NCBI RefSeq assembly: GCF_020360975.1 | Contig: NW_025408669.1 | Location: forward strand, 2,666,001 to 2,730,000 | DNA length: 64,000 nt | Direction of reading: 5' to 3' | From: Hirsutella rhossiliensis | Taxonomy: Eukaryota > Ascomycota > Sordariomycetes > Hypocreales > Ophiocordycipitaceae | Shown: positions 1 to 12,200 of the stretch, in pieces | Position numbering within the stretch: the stretch's first letter is position 1 | Layout: the number at the start of each line of letters is the position of its first letter | Position numbers and translations under genes: made by a program | The notes under the pieces: generated by a model | What the model was told of the DNA's origin: nothing | Database searches by the model: none | Seen by the model: the letters and a program-made list of their open reading frames with translations, nothing else

Positions 1-3000
1 ATTATTATATTCTATAGCTAACGGGGACGGAATTTATAGTTATAACGATATTAGTAGCCGGCTAAGGAAAATCGCTTCTTTGAACGCTTCTAAAAGAGCT
101 AGTAGCTCTGCCTCCGTACTTAAAGTCGTAACGGTAGCTTATTTCGAAGCTCTCTAAGCAATAGTTCCTCTAAAAAGGGATATAATATACCCTTATAAGC
201 TCTTTCTATCTAAGGAATTATCCGTAAAGGACGAATCGCTCGAATAAAGGAAGATTTCGGCAGCTATTTTCCTTCCCTGCCCTCCTAGGCGTAGACTATA
301 TAATCTCGTTAAATAGAGATAAAGGATAGCTCTATCTACTGCTTCTTAATACCTAGGGCTAGGATTCTAGTTATACCTAGCTAGCCGGGAGACCGTAAAA
401 GAGATATCCGGTCTAGTAGAAATAGCTAAAAAAAGTAGGGAGCCTACCTTCTATTAATATTAGTGTTTCTCTTACTCCCTAGCTTAAAAGGACGGATTAG
501 GTAAAAGCTCTTCTTTTAATATAAGCGTAGAGGGAAGCTTCTTATTAAGGGAATTAAGGAGGAATATATAAGCGACCTTATCGATATAGGCGTCTTAGGT
601 AAGCTAGATAGTCTATTAGGACCTATTCCGAAGGATTCGTATCCCTAGGAACTACTTTAGCTCCCCTAGCTTAGTTATCTTATACCTTTATTATAGGCCT
701 CGTATAGCCTCCCTAGTAGTAGCTTCTTCCTCTTTCGGGTAGGCCTAGATAATATTATCGACGTAGAAGAAGACTATGATTTTACCCTTCTATATTATAC
801 ACGGTTTTTAAAGGACTTTCTTAAAGCCTAGGGCTTTAAGGGAACCTATTAAATGCTATTGCTAAAGAAGGGGTAATCTTCGTAATCCGTATAGAGCTTT
901 CCTAAGCTATAGAACCTTTCCTAGCTATTAGAAGCCTAGTAGAAGGCGTATATAGATAACTTCTTCTTCCTTAAGTAGGTAGTTAATAAAGGCGTTAACT
1001 ATATTTATTTAATCCAGTTCGAGGTCGAATTCTGCTGCTATAGCTATAAGGGTCCGAAAAGACATCCCTACTAGGGTAGTTGCCCTAGTAGGTAGATCCC
1101 CTTTTTCCTATTAATTCCTATAGACAACTAGCCGGGCTTTATACTTTTAAAGGAAGCCGTGTTTATTAGTCTTATAGATAAAGACCTACTTATAGCTAAG
1201 GACCTATTTTCCTCTTACCTTTTCCTTAAGGACCTCTTCGAAAGACCCTATCTCTTTATATAAGGCTAAGTAGTCTTTCTAGGCCTAGAAAAACTAGTCT
1301 CTAAAGGGGTGTTTTTCTAGCTGCTTCTAGTTTGCTAGTAGGTCCGGGAGGTCTCTTTTATATACCTTCCTTGCTAATATTAGCTTAAATAGCCGGCCTA
1401 CTATAAACGCTCCGTAGGAACCGTCTTCTATTAGCGTTAGGTAGAAGTCGGAAAAACGATTAAAATAAGGGAGAGGTTAGTCTTCTTTCGTATCGGGCCC
1501 TATACCTTCCTTTGCTTCTCGAAGTAGGGATAAAAAGGCAGCCGGATAATCCTTTAAGAGAGGTGCCTTTCCTACCCCCTTAGGGGCCGATATAGGAAGA
1601 CTAACTAAAAAAGCTGCTTCTAGATCTTCTTCTTATTCCGTAAGAGGAGGCGTAGGGAGGTAGGCGTATTCTAGCTCTACCGCTTTCCTATAGTCTCCTT
1701 CTTCGTCTAGATCATTTAATCTAGTAGCTTCCTCTTTTTCTTCTTCGAAGTCGACGTTATCCTCGACTACTTCGACGTCGGTTTCTTCTTCCGTTTCCTC
1801 GTCTAGGACCTCTTCTTAAGACTATTAGGAAGGGGGGATTTAAATCTTCTAAATAAGCTAACGTTAAGAGAGTAAGAGGGGCTATTAATCCCTCTTTCTA
1901 TCGAAGAAGCTAGATTCGTCGAAAATTATATCCCTAGTCGAAATAACCTTCTATAGAAGAGGAATCTAGATCTAGAAGATATTCGTAGAATTATAACTAA
2001 CGAGGTAACTAATAAAGGCTCTAGGATTAAGCTTTCTTTTCTTCTTCCTTTTTAGCTATATATCGGCAGTTATTGCGTATGCCTTATAGCCATAGGCACG
2101 AAGGTAGGCTAGCGAGGCCCTCTTCTTCGTAAAGAGCTTAAGGAGGGATTTCTAGTCTATTCCTTAGGTAGTCCCTCTAGGGGTCCGGTTCTAAAGGTAA
2201 TAGGCGGTCTTAACGACTTCCCTCTAAAGGTTATATAGAAGCCTTGCAGTAAGTCTTATCGTACGGGCCCTTTCTATTATAGCACCCCCTGATCTTTCTA
2301 CCCCTCTATTCTAGGCCTAGGTATTCGGTGCTAACTGGAGGGGTAAAATACCCCTTTTTCGAAGCTAATTTAAGATATCTTTCGTAAATAGCTCTCTATT
2401 AGACCGTATCTTCTTTACCTCGTAGCTAAAGTAGGATTTTATCTAGTTAACGAAGTCCTAGAGGGTAGACTAGTTATACTTACTTAGGTAGGTCTATAAG
2501 AAATAGGGGAAAACTATCCTTAAAAAGCGTCTATAAAAACATTACCCTAACGAAGCTTTCCTAATCCCTAGAGACGTCGGTCTAGTCGACCTAAATTTCC
2601 TTACACGGCTGGTCCGGCCGTAAAGGCGTTCGTCTAGAAATTCGTCTCCTAGTCTTTCCTTAGCCGCAGTGTTCGCATTCGACGGTCTTTAGGCCCCTTA
2701 TTCGTACGCCCTATTATTGGCCTAGCTTATATAAAGCTAGGGGGCCCAGGTAACTAAGTCGTGCGTGCTAAAGAAGACCGTCTCCTTAGGCTGCCGGAAG
2801 AGGGTCCTTTAAACCTACCCTCCTTCGAGCAGGGAAAGCTAACTTCTCGAGAGATTCCTTCCTAAGGATAGGTCGGAATTCGAGAATAAATTAACCGAAT
2901 TTCTCCTCGATAAGCCTAATAGTCTAATTCTTCTAGACTAGCCTCGTAGGCTTAGACGTCGTATCCTAGAAGATTCCTTCCTCTTAAAGAAGGCGGAAGG

Positions 3001-5242
3001 AAATCAGGCTCGTTAAAAATCGAGGGTAAAAAGCTACCCTTTTTCGTCGAAGAATTCGTATAGACCTATTAGGTAATTTTATCGTAAAATTCACCCTTCT
3101 ATATCCCTCTATCTATACGGTTAATTCCCCGGCAATAAGATATTCCTTTTATGCCTTCTTAAAGGACCGGAATCGTAAGAGTATATTATAGATATCGAGG
3201 GAAGCACCGGAGTCGAGGATAGCTGATTTTCGTAAGGGATAATCGGAGGGCTCTAACGGTTGGTCTTAGCCTTATTAATCCGTAGGGAAGACGAAGGCCG
3301 GATTTGCTATACTAACGATTTTTCCTCGAATTTACAGCTCGAATAAGGGCAGTAGCGTTAGTTGCTATTTCTTAGTAACCCGAATCTCGTCTATCTTCTT
3401 CTATAACGAGGGGTCCTCCTTAAGAGACTATTATACTATTTCTCGTAGCCTCTTTAAAGGGTTAATTCCTTTAGGTCGGTTTTCCTCGAAGACCTGCTAG
3501 CAGTCTTCTAGCCGATAGGGCTTTTTATATGCTTAGTAGGTAGGTCGATTCCTCCTCGTACGTTGTTTCTTCGAGGAATCCTCGTCCCTTTCCGGAAGGT
3601 CTGCTTAAAAACCCCCCCTTTTTACCCCTTATTGCTGATTTTAATAAAGAGGTTCGATTTCGACTAGTTCCCTGATTTTTCGACTAACGGACTAAAAGGT
3701 CTATTAGGGGACTAGTCGGGCCGGTCTAACTAACGGGACCGGGGCCGGGCCCGGAGTAAGAGGCGGAGCCGGGGCCGGGCCTACGGCAGCCGTTAAAGAC
3801 AGTATTAATGCTCTCGAGGGAGGAGGAGCCGAAGGAGCAACAGCCGCAATAGCAGCAGCGGGGGCCGCAGTAATAGGGGCTGCAGCAGCTATAGGTCGAG
3901 CCGTCTAGGTCGAGTGCTAGCCACGAAGGAATAAGACTACTTACTATTATACTCTAGTAGCCTCTTCGTCTAGTTCCCAGCTAGCTTCTCGAAAGATAGT
4001 CGAGTAACCGTTACTAATAGGCTTTATTAGCAGAGATATATCCTATAGCTACTAGCCGGAAAGAGCTTCTATAAGGAAGTATTAGTTAGCTTCCTCGAGG
4101 ATTTCTTCCTACGTAGCTAGCTACGACGAAGCTAGTAGGTTTCTAGCAGAGAAGGCTCCTAGATATACCGTATAGGTCTTCCTAATACGGTTAGTTATAT
4201 AGCCCCTCGAGGGAGCTATCGAGGTCTCGAGCTTTAAAAGCTACTGCCTAGGAGTCTCTTCCTCTCGAAGAGATATTAGCTTTACGGCACTAACGGATTC
4301 CGTTATTGCCGTACGTGCGGTAGTTAGTAGCTTCGTCTCGTAAAGGTATTCCTTACGGTGACTCTCGTAGTTACCTAAGGTAGTAGAAAAAGCTCTCTAC
4401 TATACGGAGGTTAGCTCGGAGAAGAGGGATGCTCCCTCTATAAATTCCGTTGCCCTAGGACAAAGAGGGGGCTCGAGAGGGTCCTACTTATTAGAGAAGA
4501 CTAGATTATAGATAGTTCTATCTATACGAGCCCGTAGCTCCTTTACCTACTTATCCTAATCTTAGGGCTCTATAAGAATCGTCCTACGGACCGTAGGGAT
4601 AGTAGAGGAGTCGGTTTTCGTTATTATTGCGGGGAAGGGTAGAAAAGTTAGGTAAAAATCGGCTTTTCTAGTAAGAGGGGTAAAAGGAAGCTACGAGGGA
4701 TATAAGAAAGGTGCCTTTTATAGCAGCCGGAAGGTATAGGAACTCTATTCCTCCTAGGCTTATAACTCTCGCGTAGAGAGATACGAGAAGTATATAAAAA
4801 TATATAAAGGTGAAATTAGAAGTAAGGGGTCGGATAGGTAGGGTAGAGAGATTTAATTCTTATAGGAGTAGCAATTACGGTAGGGGAGTAATTATTATAT
4901 TGCCTTAATTATCCTTCTTTCCTCTATTTAACGCCCCTCTTTATACCCGTCTAGTATCTCGATTAATAAAGAAGATCCTACTTAAAGAAGCTACTAATAT
5001 CCTTTCGACTACCGAGCTTTTTGCCGGTTTTTCCCCTCCTTTCTAGCCGTTGCCGGCATATCCGTCTTATCTCTCGCTACCTTTATAGGAAGCTATCGCT
5101 ACTTCTGCTTCCCCTCTTGCCCCTACCCTCCTCTCTGCACCTCCTTTTAGCTCCTTCCTTAAAACCTGTTTTTTAGCTTCCTAGGTCCCTCGTGCTAAGG
5201 GATATCTCCGAGAACTACGAAATTAGGCTACGCTTTGCGATA
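1..5242 (-). mobile_element. Ty1/copia retrotransposon, RIP-mutated, cut by the window edge
   Basis: The element reads on the minus strand. Around 740-790 the complement encodes the copia reverse transcriptase core FFYVDN-II (normally YVDD), integrase lies around 2300-3000, and a low-complexity gag region around 3400-4700. One LTR closes it on the right (4761-5242); the 3' end and 3' LTR lie left of position 1. Nearly all in-frame stops are TAG or TAA where Trp or Gln is expected, and CpA/TpG are almost absent: classic RIP. It sits inside the RNase H region of an older gypsy element that resumes at 5243. A second, worse-damaged copy of its right half is at 24835-28664. No functional protein can be made. 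Confidence 0.85.
4761..5242 (-). repeat. 5' LTR of the left-edge copia element
   Basis: The 482-bp LTR begins TATAACTC and ends GCGATA on the plus strand, that is TG...CA with both terminal dinucleotides turned into TA by RIP. The same sequence recurs at 28172-28664 (same orientation), 24356-24834 (inverted) and 46862-47204 (inverted, partial), which fixes its ends. Confidence 0.8.
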
Positions 5243-6348
5243 AAAGTTAAGGTTTATATAGATTATAAAAATATCTTATACTTTATAATAATATAATAGT
5301 TAAATAGATAATAGATCTAATAAGCTAAATACTTATTAGAATTTAACTATAAAATAATCTATAGAAAAGGAATAAAAAACGGTTAAGTTAATACCCTTAG
5401 TTAATAAAGTAACTATAATATAAGGGCACTTATAATAAAAGGATAGCTCTTAGAAATTAATAAAAATAGGAACTACTAGTAATAATAGCTAAATATAATA
5501 TTTAAAGTATAACCTAATAACTTAATATACTAAAAGATCCTAAAATAAATAAAAGAATATAAAGTATTAAATAAATATAGTATAGAATATTTAAAAGTTT
5601 TAATATATATAAATAAAATCTAGATGCTACTAGAATTATATAATAAAGTTATATAAGATATATATAAATATTTAATATATAGATACTAAGGAATCTAAAG
5701 AATAATAAAATAGATTAAATAATAATATAACTTTTTATAGCTTAAAAAAGTAATATAATAAGTTATTAAAGAATATAAACTTTATATATAAAGAAAGGCT
5801 AAATAATATAAGCTATATAGAGAATTATAACCGCTATTAGTACTAAAAAAGCTATAGGATTTAATAGCTTTTAACTATATTATAAAGCTACTACTATTAA
5901 AAGAACCTATAACTAACGTTAAGTATAATAGTATATTTATTATTACTAATAGATTAATAAAGTATAGATATATTTTACTATATAAAGAAGTAAGTAATAT
6001 AAGAGAGCTAGTATATATTTTCCTATAAATAATTATTAGTAATTATAGACTACTAAATAAGATTATCTTTAATAAAAAAAGTATATTTATAGCTAAGTTT
6101 TAATAAGCTCTTATAGTATAATTAAGGACGAAATATAAGCTTAGTATAGCTTATTACTTATAAATAAATAAATAAATAAAACGACTTAACTAAACGCTTA
6201 AATAATATTTACGATACTATATTAGCTATAAATAAAACGATTAAGTTAAATAGCTATTAATAGTATAACTAGCTTATAATAACTTAATTATAAAAATACC
6301 TAAGCTCTTACTAATATATACTAATTATAGATATAACCTAGAAGTATT
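5243..6348 (+). pseudogene. Ty3/gypsy pol remnant: RNase H end and integrase core
   Basis: Read on the plus strand past RIP stops, 5243-5420 gives the end of a gypsy RNase H and its tether (VKVY-D-KN-LYF, then FNYKIIYRKG). The integrase follows: around 5900-5970 VKYNSIFIITNRLIKY (normally DSIFIITDRLTKY), then LRTKYKLSIAYY and later LAYNNL. All are hallmark blocks of the gypsy integrase DDE core with its Asp, Trp, Gln and His codons damaged. The 5' part of this element is displaced to the left by the copia insertion ending at 5242. The reading is broken at 6348 and resumes at about 8194. Extremely AT-rich; it is the oldest layer here. Confidence 0.85.
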
Positions 6349-8177
6349 ACTAAATAAAGTTAAGAGCGTTAATAGGATCGGTAGGCGATATAAGATAGGG
6401 ACGCTTTAGGGTAGGCTCGGCGCTAAGAAAACTACTAGGCTATAGCTCGGCGTCGGAGGGAGACGCGGTTAGCTCCTAAGCCGGCTCTGCGACGGCCGCG
6501 GGCATAGATACCTTAGCCTTAACCTTAGATAGGGCCTTAAACGCGGCTACCGCCTTACCCTTACCTTTATCCTTCCCCTTATTAAAGGGGACTAGGGCCG
6601 GAACGGGCCTAGTAAGACTAATAGGATTAAAACCGCTATCCTTAGCATTAGGGCCGTCGCTAGTAATAAGATAGAAATAGTTAGCGAGATTATTAACCGC
6701 TATAAGAGTCTTTTAAGTAACTAAGAGCGACTTAGGCCTAACCTAGGCTAAGGTCTTAATAGTATTACTAAACTTACCTAGGTACTTCTCTAAGGACTTA
6801 TATATATAGTAGGTATTGTTTATAAAATAGGTAAAAGTTAATGCGAGCGTCTCGATATTCTTAGCGACTATAGCTAGACTAAGGGCGGACTCGCCTAATA
6901 CGCCCTTACCCTTAGCGGTAGGGGCCTTCTAACTAGCGTAAATATAAGTTTCTAAAGTAGCGCGATAAAAGCGCTCTTATACTAAACCCTTAATAAGGGA
7001 AGGGCTATCGACCTTAGACTATACTTAGTAAAGGGTATTAGCGGCCTCCTTACCCTTAGAGGTAATCTAGAATATAAATTAGCACCGAACTTAAATAGTA
7101 CTATAGTAAGAAGGGGTTACTTACTTAGTAATAAGACTAATTAAAGTTAGCGTAAGCGATATACGCTTTAGCCTTTATAGCTATTAAAGTTAGTAAAAAT
7201 ACTAAAGGTAAGACCGACCTAAGATAAAGCTAAGATTAATACTTATAAGACTAGTTTTAATAGCTAGCGAAGGACTTATAAGTAAGCTTATTAGTAAGAC
7301 GCCCGATATATATAAAATATAAGATAGAGCGCTCTAATCCCGCTACTATAGCGACTTTCTTATAAAGAGGGGGTTTTAAAGGAAGCGAGCCGCTACTACC
7401 TAAGTCGGCTTCTTAGTTAGATATTATAACGCGACGACGAGCGAACTAGATATAGTACTAAGGAGACCTAGAGTTATAGAAATAAGGCAGGCGAGGTAAT
7501 AGTTAAGCCTACGAAAGAGATAGATAATAGAGAGATAGGAGGAGGTATATATAGAACTAAGGGGGGAGGGCAGGTATATATAGGCGCGAGCTAGGCGCGC
7601 GTAATTAGTAACTACGAGATAGAAGGTAAATATAGGCCGCCGCGCCCTTAATCGGGAAGTCGTATAGCTAGACGGGAACCGATTTACGATTAGCGGAGCC
7701 GGCTAACCGAATTTTCGATTAGCTAGCCCTACTTAGAAGCGACCTATACTAGCGCCCGGCCCGGTAACCGGATATTACCTGCCCTATTAACTAACGGATA
7801 GATAAGCTAACGCGACCGCGGCTACGCGGCTATAACGCGGGTGCTATAGTAAATTTAGGCGCCCGCGAGTCGGGCCCTTAGAGAGAGACTACTACCTATA
7901 ACCCTAGGCCCGGGCTAGCGAGCCTAGGCCGCGGCCGCTTAGGATAGTAGCGGCTACGGCCCAAGAGGGCCCGCGCTAAGATATAATATCGCGGGAGGAG
8001 CTTATAGTAGCCGGCGTAAATTTCCTATATACTACTACTACGACCTCGTTTAAGGCGGACCTATACTAAAAAAAAGGAGGGTTTTCCCTTAAGCACTTTA
8101 GTTTTTCCCTCTTATTTAATATTAAAGTTCTAGATACCTTTAGCTAGGTCCTTAGTATAATCTTAATAATAATAATA
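6349..8177. mobile_element. 1.8-kb insertion of unknown type in the gypsy integrase
   Basis: A 16-bp sequence ending in AACCTAGAAGTATT occurs at 6333-6348 and again at 8178-8193, and the host integrase reading frame continues across the two copies. The segment between them is therefore an insertion with a target duplication, or a repair product. I see no LTRs or terminal inverted repeats. A short TAA microsatellite (about 8163-8180) abuts the right flank, which would fit a non-LTR element reading to the right, but the only long reading frame is on the minus strand. It is more GC-rich than its host and lacks CpA, so it was RIP-mutated but has kept its CpG. Confidence 0.55.
6367..7460 (-). pseudogene. 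RIP-damaged unknown reading frame in the 1.8-kb insert
   Basis: The minus strand from about 7150 down to 6367 reads continuously for roughly 260 codons, broken only by TAG/TAA at positions that could have been Trp or Gln. It includes a long helical stretch (ALSLAIVAKNIETLALTFTY), a basic GKDKGKGKAVAAFKALSKVKAK segment split across 6510-6580, and an end at a stop beside the insertion border. Upstream (7200-7460) the frame changes, suggesting introns or indels. I do not recognise the family; a retroelement gag-like or captured host protein are both possible. Confidence 0.4.
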
Positions 8178-8765
8178 ATAACCTAGAAGTATTTAAGGTT
8201 ACTTAGTAAGAACTATAAGTAAAATAAGTAATATTATAAGTAGATTAGCTATAAAAAGAAATATAAAGAAATATAATAAGAACTTTAATTTATTAAAGAA
8301 TAAATATCTACTTACTATAATCGGAAAAAGCTATAAGGACTAATTATTTAAGAGGGAGATATAGTTTACCTTATATAATAAAATATTAAAATAAAATAAC
8401 TAAGTAGTAAATTAAATTTTAAGAAACTTAGACCGTTTAAGGTTAAGAAAACTATTTTAAAAGTTAACTATAAACTTTTACTACTAATAATAATATAGAT
8501 ATACCTAGTATTTTATATCTTATTATTAAAACTAGCGCTATAAAATACTAAACTATAGGAAAAAATTAAAGTTAATAATAATTAAAAATATAAAGTAAAA
8601 TAAATACTAAATATAAGAAAATAAGGTTAGTAATAAGAATACCTTATTAAGTAAAAGGAATATAAACTAAAGGAAAATACCTAGGAACTACTTAAGTACT
8701 TAACCTACTATAGCTTTTTACTTTAATAATTTTACTAAAAGGTTTTAAAGGGACTAAAGGACTAA
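8178..8765 (+). pseudogene. Ty3/gypsy pol remnant: integrase C-terminus and chromodomain
   Basis: This continues the integrase of 5243-6348. After the duplicated flank the frame gives KLNFKKLRPFKVKK, then VNYKLLLL and VFYILLLKLA, matching the gypsy integrase GPY/F module (normally K-GPF-V...YEL-LP...HPVFHVSLL). At 8570-8700 a chromodomain-like stretch follows (YEVK-IL-IRK ... GKYLGTT). It is interrupted at 8765 by chromovirus 1, whose TSD ACTAA is at 8761-8765; host sequence resumes at 15642. Confidence 0.75.
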
Positions 8766-8964
8766 TATAAAGGTATTTACCCTTAGTATAAGTCTAGGTA
8801 TTAGCCTAGACCTTAGCCGATAAGCGTTATAGGGTAAGGTAGGCTATACGTATAAACGTATATTTAGTAGTAGTAAGCGTAGCGTATAGTTAGATCCTAT
8901 ATAGCTTATTATTATAATATAATAAAAGGCACCTATAGTATAACCCTTTACCTACCTTATAATA
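8766..8964 (+). repeat. 5' LTR of chromovirus 1
   Basis: This 199-bp LTR is paired with 15443-15641. It shares long identical runs with its partner (for example GTATTTACCCTTAGTATA) and differs mainly by transitions and a few single-base changes. It is preceded by TSD ACTAA. Confidence 0.92.
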
Positions 8965-9229
8965 GTATAAGCTATTATTATATTAGATCTGATATTAGAA
9001 CCTTAGTAGTACTAGCTAAGGTAGTAGTAGTAGTAGTAGCTATTATAGAAAGAAGCTTAGTATTAATAGCTATAATAATAGGCGGAAGAGCTATACTAGT
9101 AATACTTATAGGAAGAGGCCTAGTAATAATAGGACGAATAAGCCTAGTTTATAAAGCTATTCTACTAGATATTATAAGACCTAAACTAATAAGTAACCTT
9201 ACGCTAGATCCTTAATACCCTCCTAACGC

Positions 9230-12200
9230 TAGCTCCGATAGATACGCCCCCCGCTACTAGGAGGTTAGAGCGCGAGGCGGCCCTTAGTAAACGGAAGCTA
9301 CTACCTTAGCCTACCTAGGACGGTAAGCTAGAGACCTTTTACTTCTTCCTTAACCGCCTAATAGTAAAATACTATATTAACGAGAAATAGGGCCTTAACG
9401 GCTATAAGGAGACGGCTTAGTTCTCGCTCCTTTATACGCTACCGGAGCCCTAGATATAGCGAGTAGCGGGCTTCTAAGAGTAGGGTAGTCCCGGGGGGAT
9501 AAAAGACCCCTAAGTATTCTTTAACTACCTAGTCTATGCCTTTAGCAACGTATAAGAATAGGAGAAGGTATAGGATAGGCTATAGACCCTTACTTAATAA
9601 GAGGGGTAGTCCTTCGAGGAGTTCTTACTAGAATTTAAAGAGACCCTAACCTAGGCGGCGGGTAATACCGCCTAGGATAACGGCGCTAAGCTTACCTAGC
9701 TATGGAACTTAATCTCCCCGGCGCTCTAGGAGCTACTTATCCCTATTATAATGCCCTCTACCTACGAGGGCTACGTAGGCCGCCTTATAAAGGTAGCTTA
9801 GGGATATAAGTAGACGCCGCGCTTTTAGAAGCTATATAAGCGCTTAGCCTTAAGCGGGACTAACGGGCCGGATAGCTCCTCCTTACTTAACCCGTCTATG
9901 CCTAGGCCCGCTCCTAAGTCGGCGGTCGATGCGGACGGCGACGTCCGGATAGCGGCTATACGCCTTAAGGGGCGCGGTAATAGTAAGACCCTAGCCGCTC
10001 CGCTAGCGGCGTAGTCTAGTAAGACGGCTAAGTAGGTGCCCTATAAGGAAATTAGTAAACGACGTAAAGAGGGCCGCTATATATATTGCGGCGTAAGTAT
10101 ATATATAGTTAAGTCTTGCCCCTACCTCTTAGTAAGGAGGCCGGTAAAGATATAGGTTACCCGCGCCTTACTAGAATCCGATAACGAGGGAGATAGGGGA
10201 ACCTCCGCTATATATAAAGCGGAGGGAAAAGCTTAGCTCTAGTATAAAGGCGGGCCCCGGAGCCTAGCAAGCTAATACTAGCTAAGGAGGACCTAGTAAG
10301 GCGTATTAAAGAAGAACCTACTTTAATACTAGTTATTATTAACTAGACTTACCTCCTCTCTACCCTTATAAACGAGGGTTACTAGTATTACGCTATAATT
10401 AATAAAGCGAAAGCCCTTAAGCTACGCTTACTAATAGAGAAGATTTACCCTAGGCGTATAAAGGGCGCCTCGGCCGCGATAGAGGGCGCGGTTATTAAAA
10501 GCGTCGCCTAGGTAGCTACGGAGGTTAACGGCCTCCCGCGGCTACTAGTAGTATATATAGTCCCCTAGCTTAAGTTTCCCTTAATTCTTAGGAAGCTATA
10601 GTTAACGTATATAAAGTTATATTCGGTGCTATATAAAGGGAGGCTATAGTTTAGCCCTACGTAGTTCTAGGTCTAGTATAGTAGTAAGGAGGGAGCGCCG
10701 GACGCTCTGCCTAACTTATAAGACGCCTAGGAAGTCTTAGCCTTAGTATTTATAAGCACGATATAGTAAATCTATAAGCGGAAGGGGCTAGCCGTAGCTA
10801 TAGTATCGATCTATACGGTTAGCCTAGCGGATATTAAGAAAGCGCTATAACCGAAGCGCCCTTTATTAAAAGAGGAGCTATAGTAGGCTATCCTACCGCG
10901 GTTCTACGACCTACTACCGCTCTTCTAAAAGAGCAAGGCTAATAAGTTAAACCCTTATAAGCTAAGCGTAGACTACTTAATACCGCTCCGTATAGGGGAT
11001 AATAGTAAGGAGCTTCCCCCGCTATTCGGGCCGCTATATAGTATATTACGAGAGGAACCACTAGTATTAAAGAAGACCCTTATAGACCTCCTCGATAAGG
11101 GATTTATTAGGGCTAGCTCCTTTAAGGCAGCAGCTTTAGTCCTATTTATATAAAAGCTAAGGGGGGGACTTTGCTTCTACGTAGACTACTAAGCGTTAAA
11201 CGTAATTATATACCTAGACCGGTACCCCCTTCCGCTTATAGGAGAGACCCTCTATAACCTAGTAAAAGCGAAGTAGTTTATAAAGCTCGACGTTATCTAA
11301 GCGTTCTATAAGGTATAAATAGTATATAGGGAGGAGTAAAAGATAGCGTTCTATATAAGATATAGCTTATTCGAGTAGATAGTTACCCCCTTTAGCTTAG
11401 TAGGTGCCCTAGCTACGTTCTAACGTTATATTAACCGGGTACTTAAGGGTTTCCTCGATAAGTTCGCGTCTATATATATAGATAATATTCTTATCTATTT
11501 AAGCGGGAGCTATAAAGACTATATATAGAAGGTACGGAAGGTACTAAACCGCTTAGCGGAGCACGGCCTATACCTAGACCTAGATAAATACGAATTTAGC
11601 GTTAAGCGCGTTAAATACCTTAGCTTTATTATTATCGCGGGCGTAAGCGTATAAGCGGACCTAGCTAAGATTTAAGCTATCCGCGACTAGGCGACCCCGA
11701 TATTATAACGAGGTATATAGAGCTTCCTAGGCTTTACTAACTACTACCGGGTCTTTATTAAGGAGTTCTTATAGATCGTGCTACCGCTTAACGAGCTAAT
11801 AAGGGATAGGGCCCCCTTCTCCTAGGGACCTATATAGGCAGAGGCGTTCTAAACCCTTAAGGACTTATTTTCGTAGGCCTTAGTACTACTATAGTAGGAC
11901 TTCGGTAATCCCTTAACTATAGAAGCGGACTATAGCGGCTATATACTTAAGGGAACCTTATCTTAAGAAGTAAAAGGGTAGAGGAGGCTAGTAGCGTTCT
12001 ACTTATATAAGCTTACCGCGGTAGAAAGGAACTACCTAATTTATAATAAGGAGATATTAACGATTATTAGCTACCTTAAGTAGTAGTAGGCGGAGCTCTA
12101 TAATTATAAGAGCTTCGAGATCCTTATAAACTATAGGAACCTTAAATACTTTATAACCTAATAGTATCTCTTAAAGTAGTAGGCGCGCTAAGCGGAGTAT

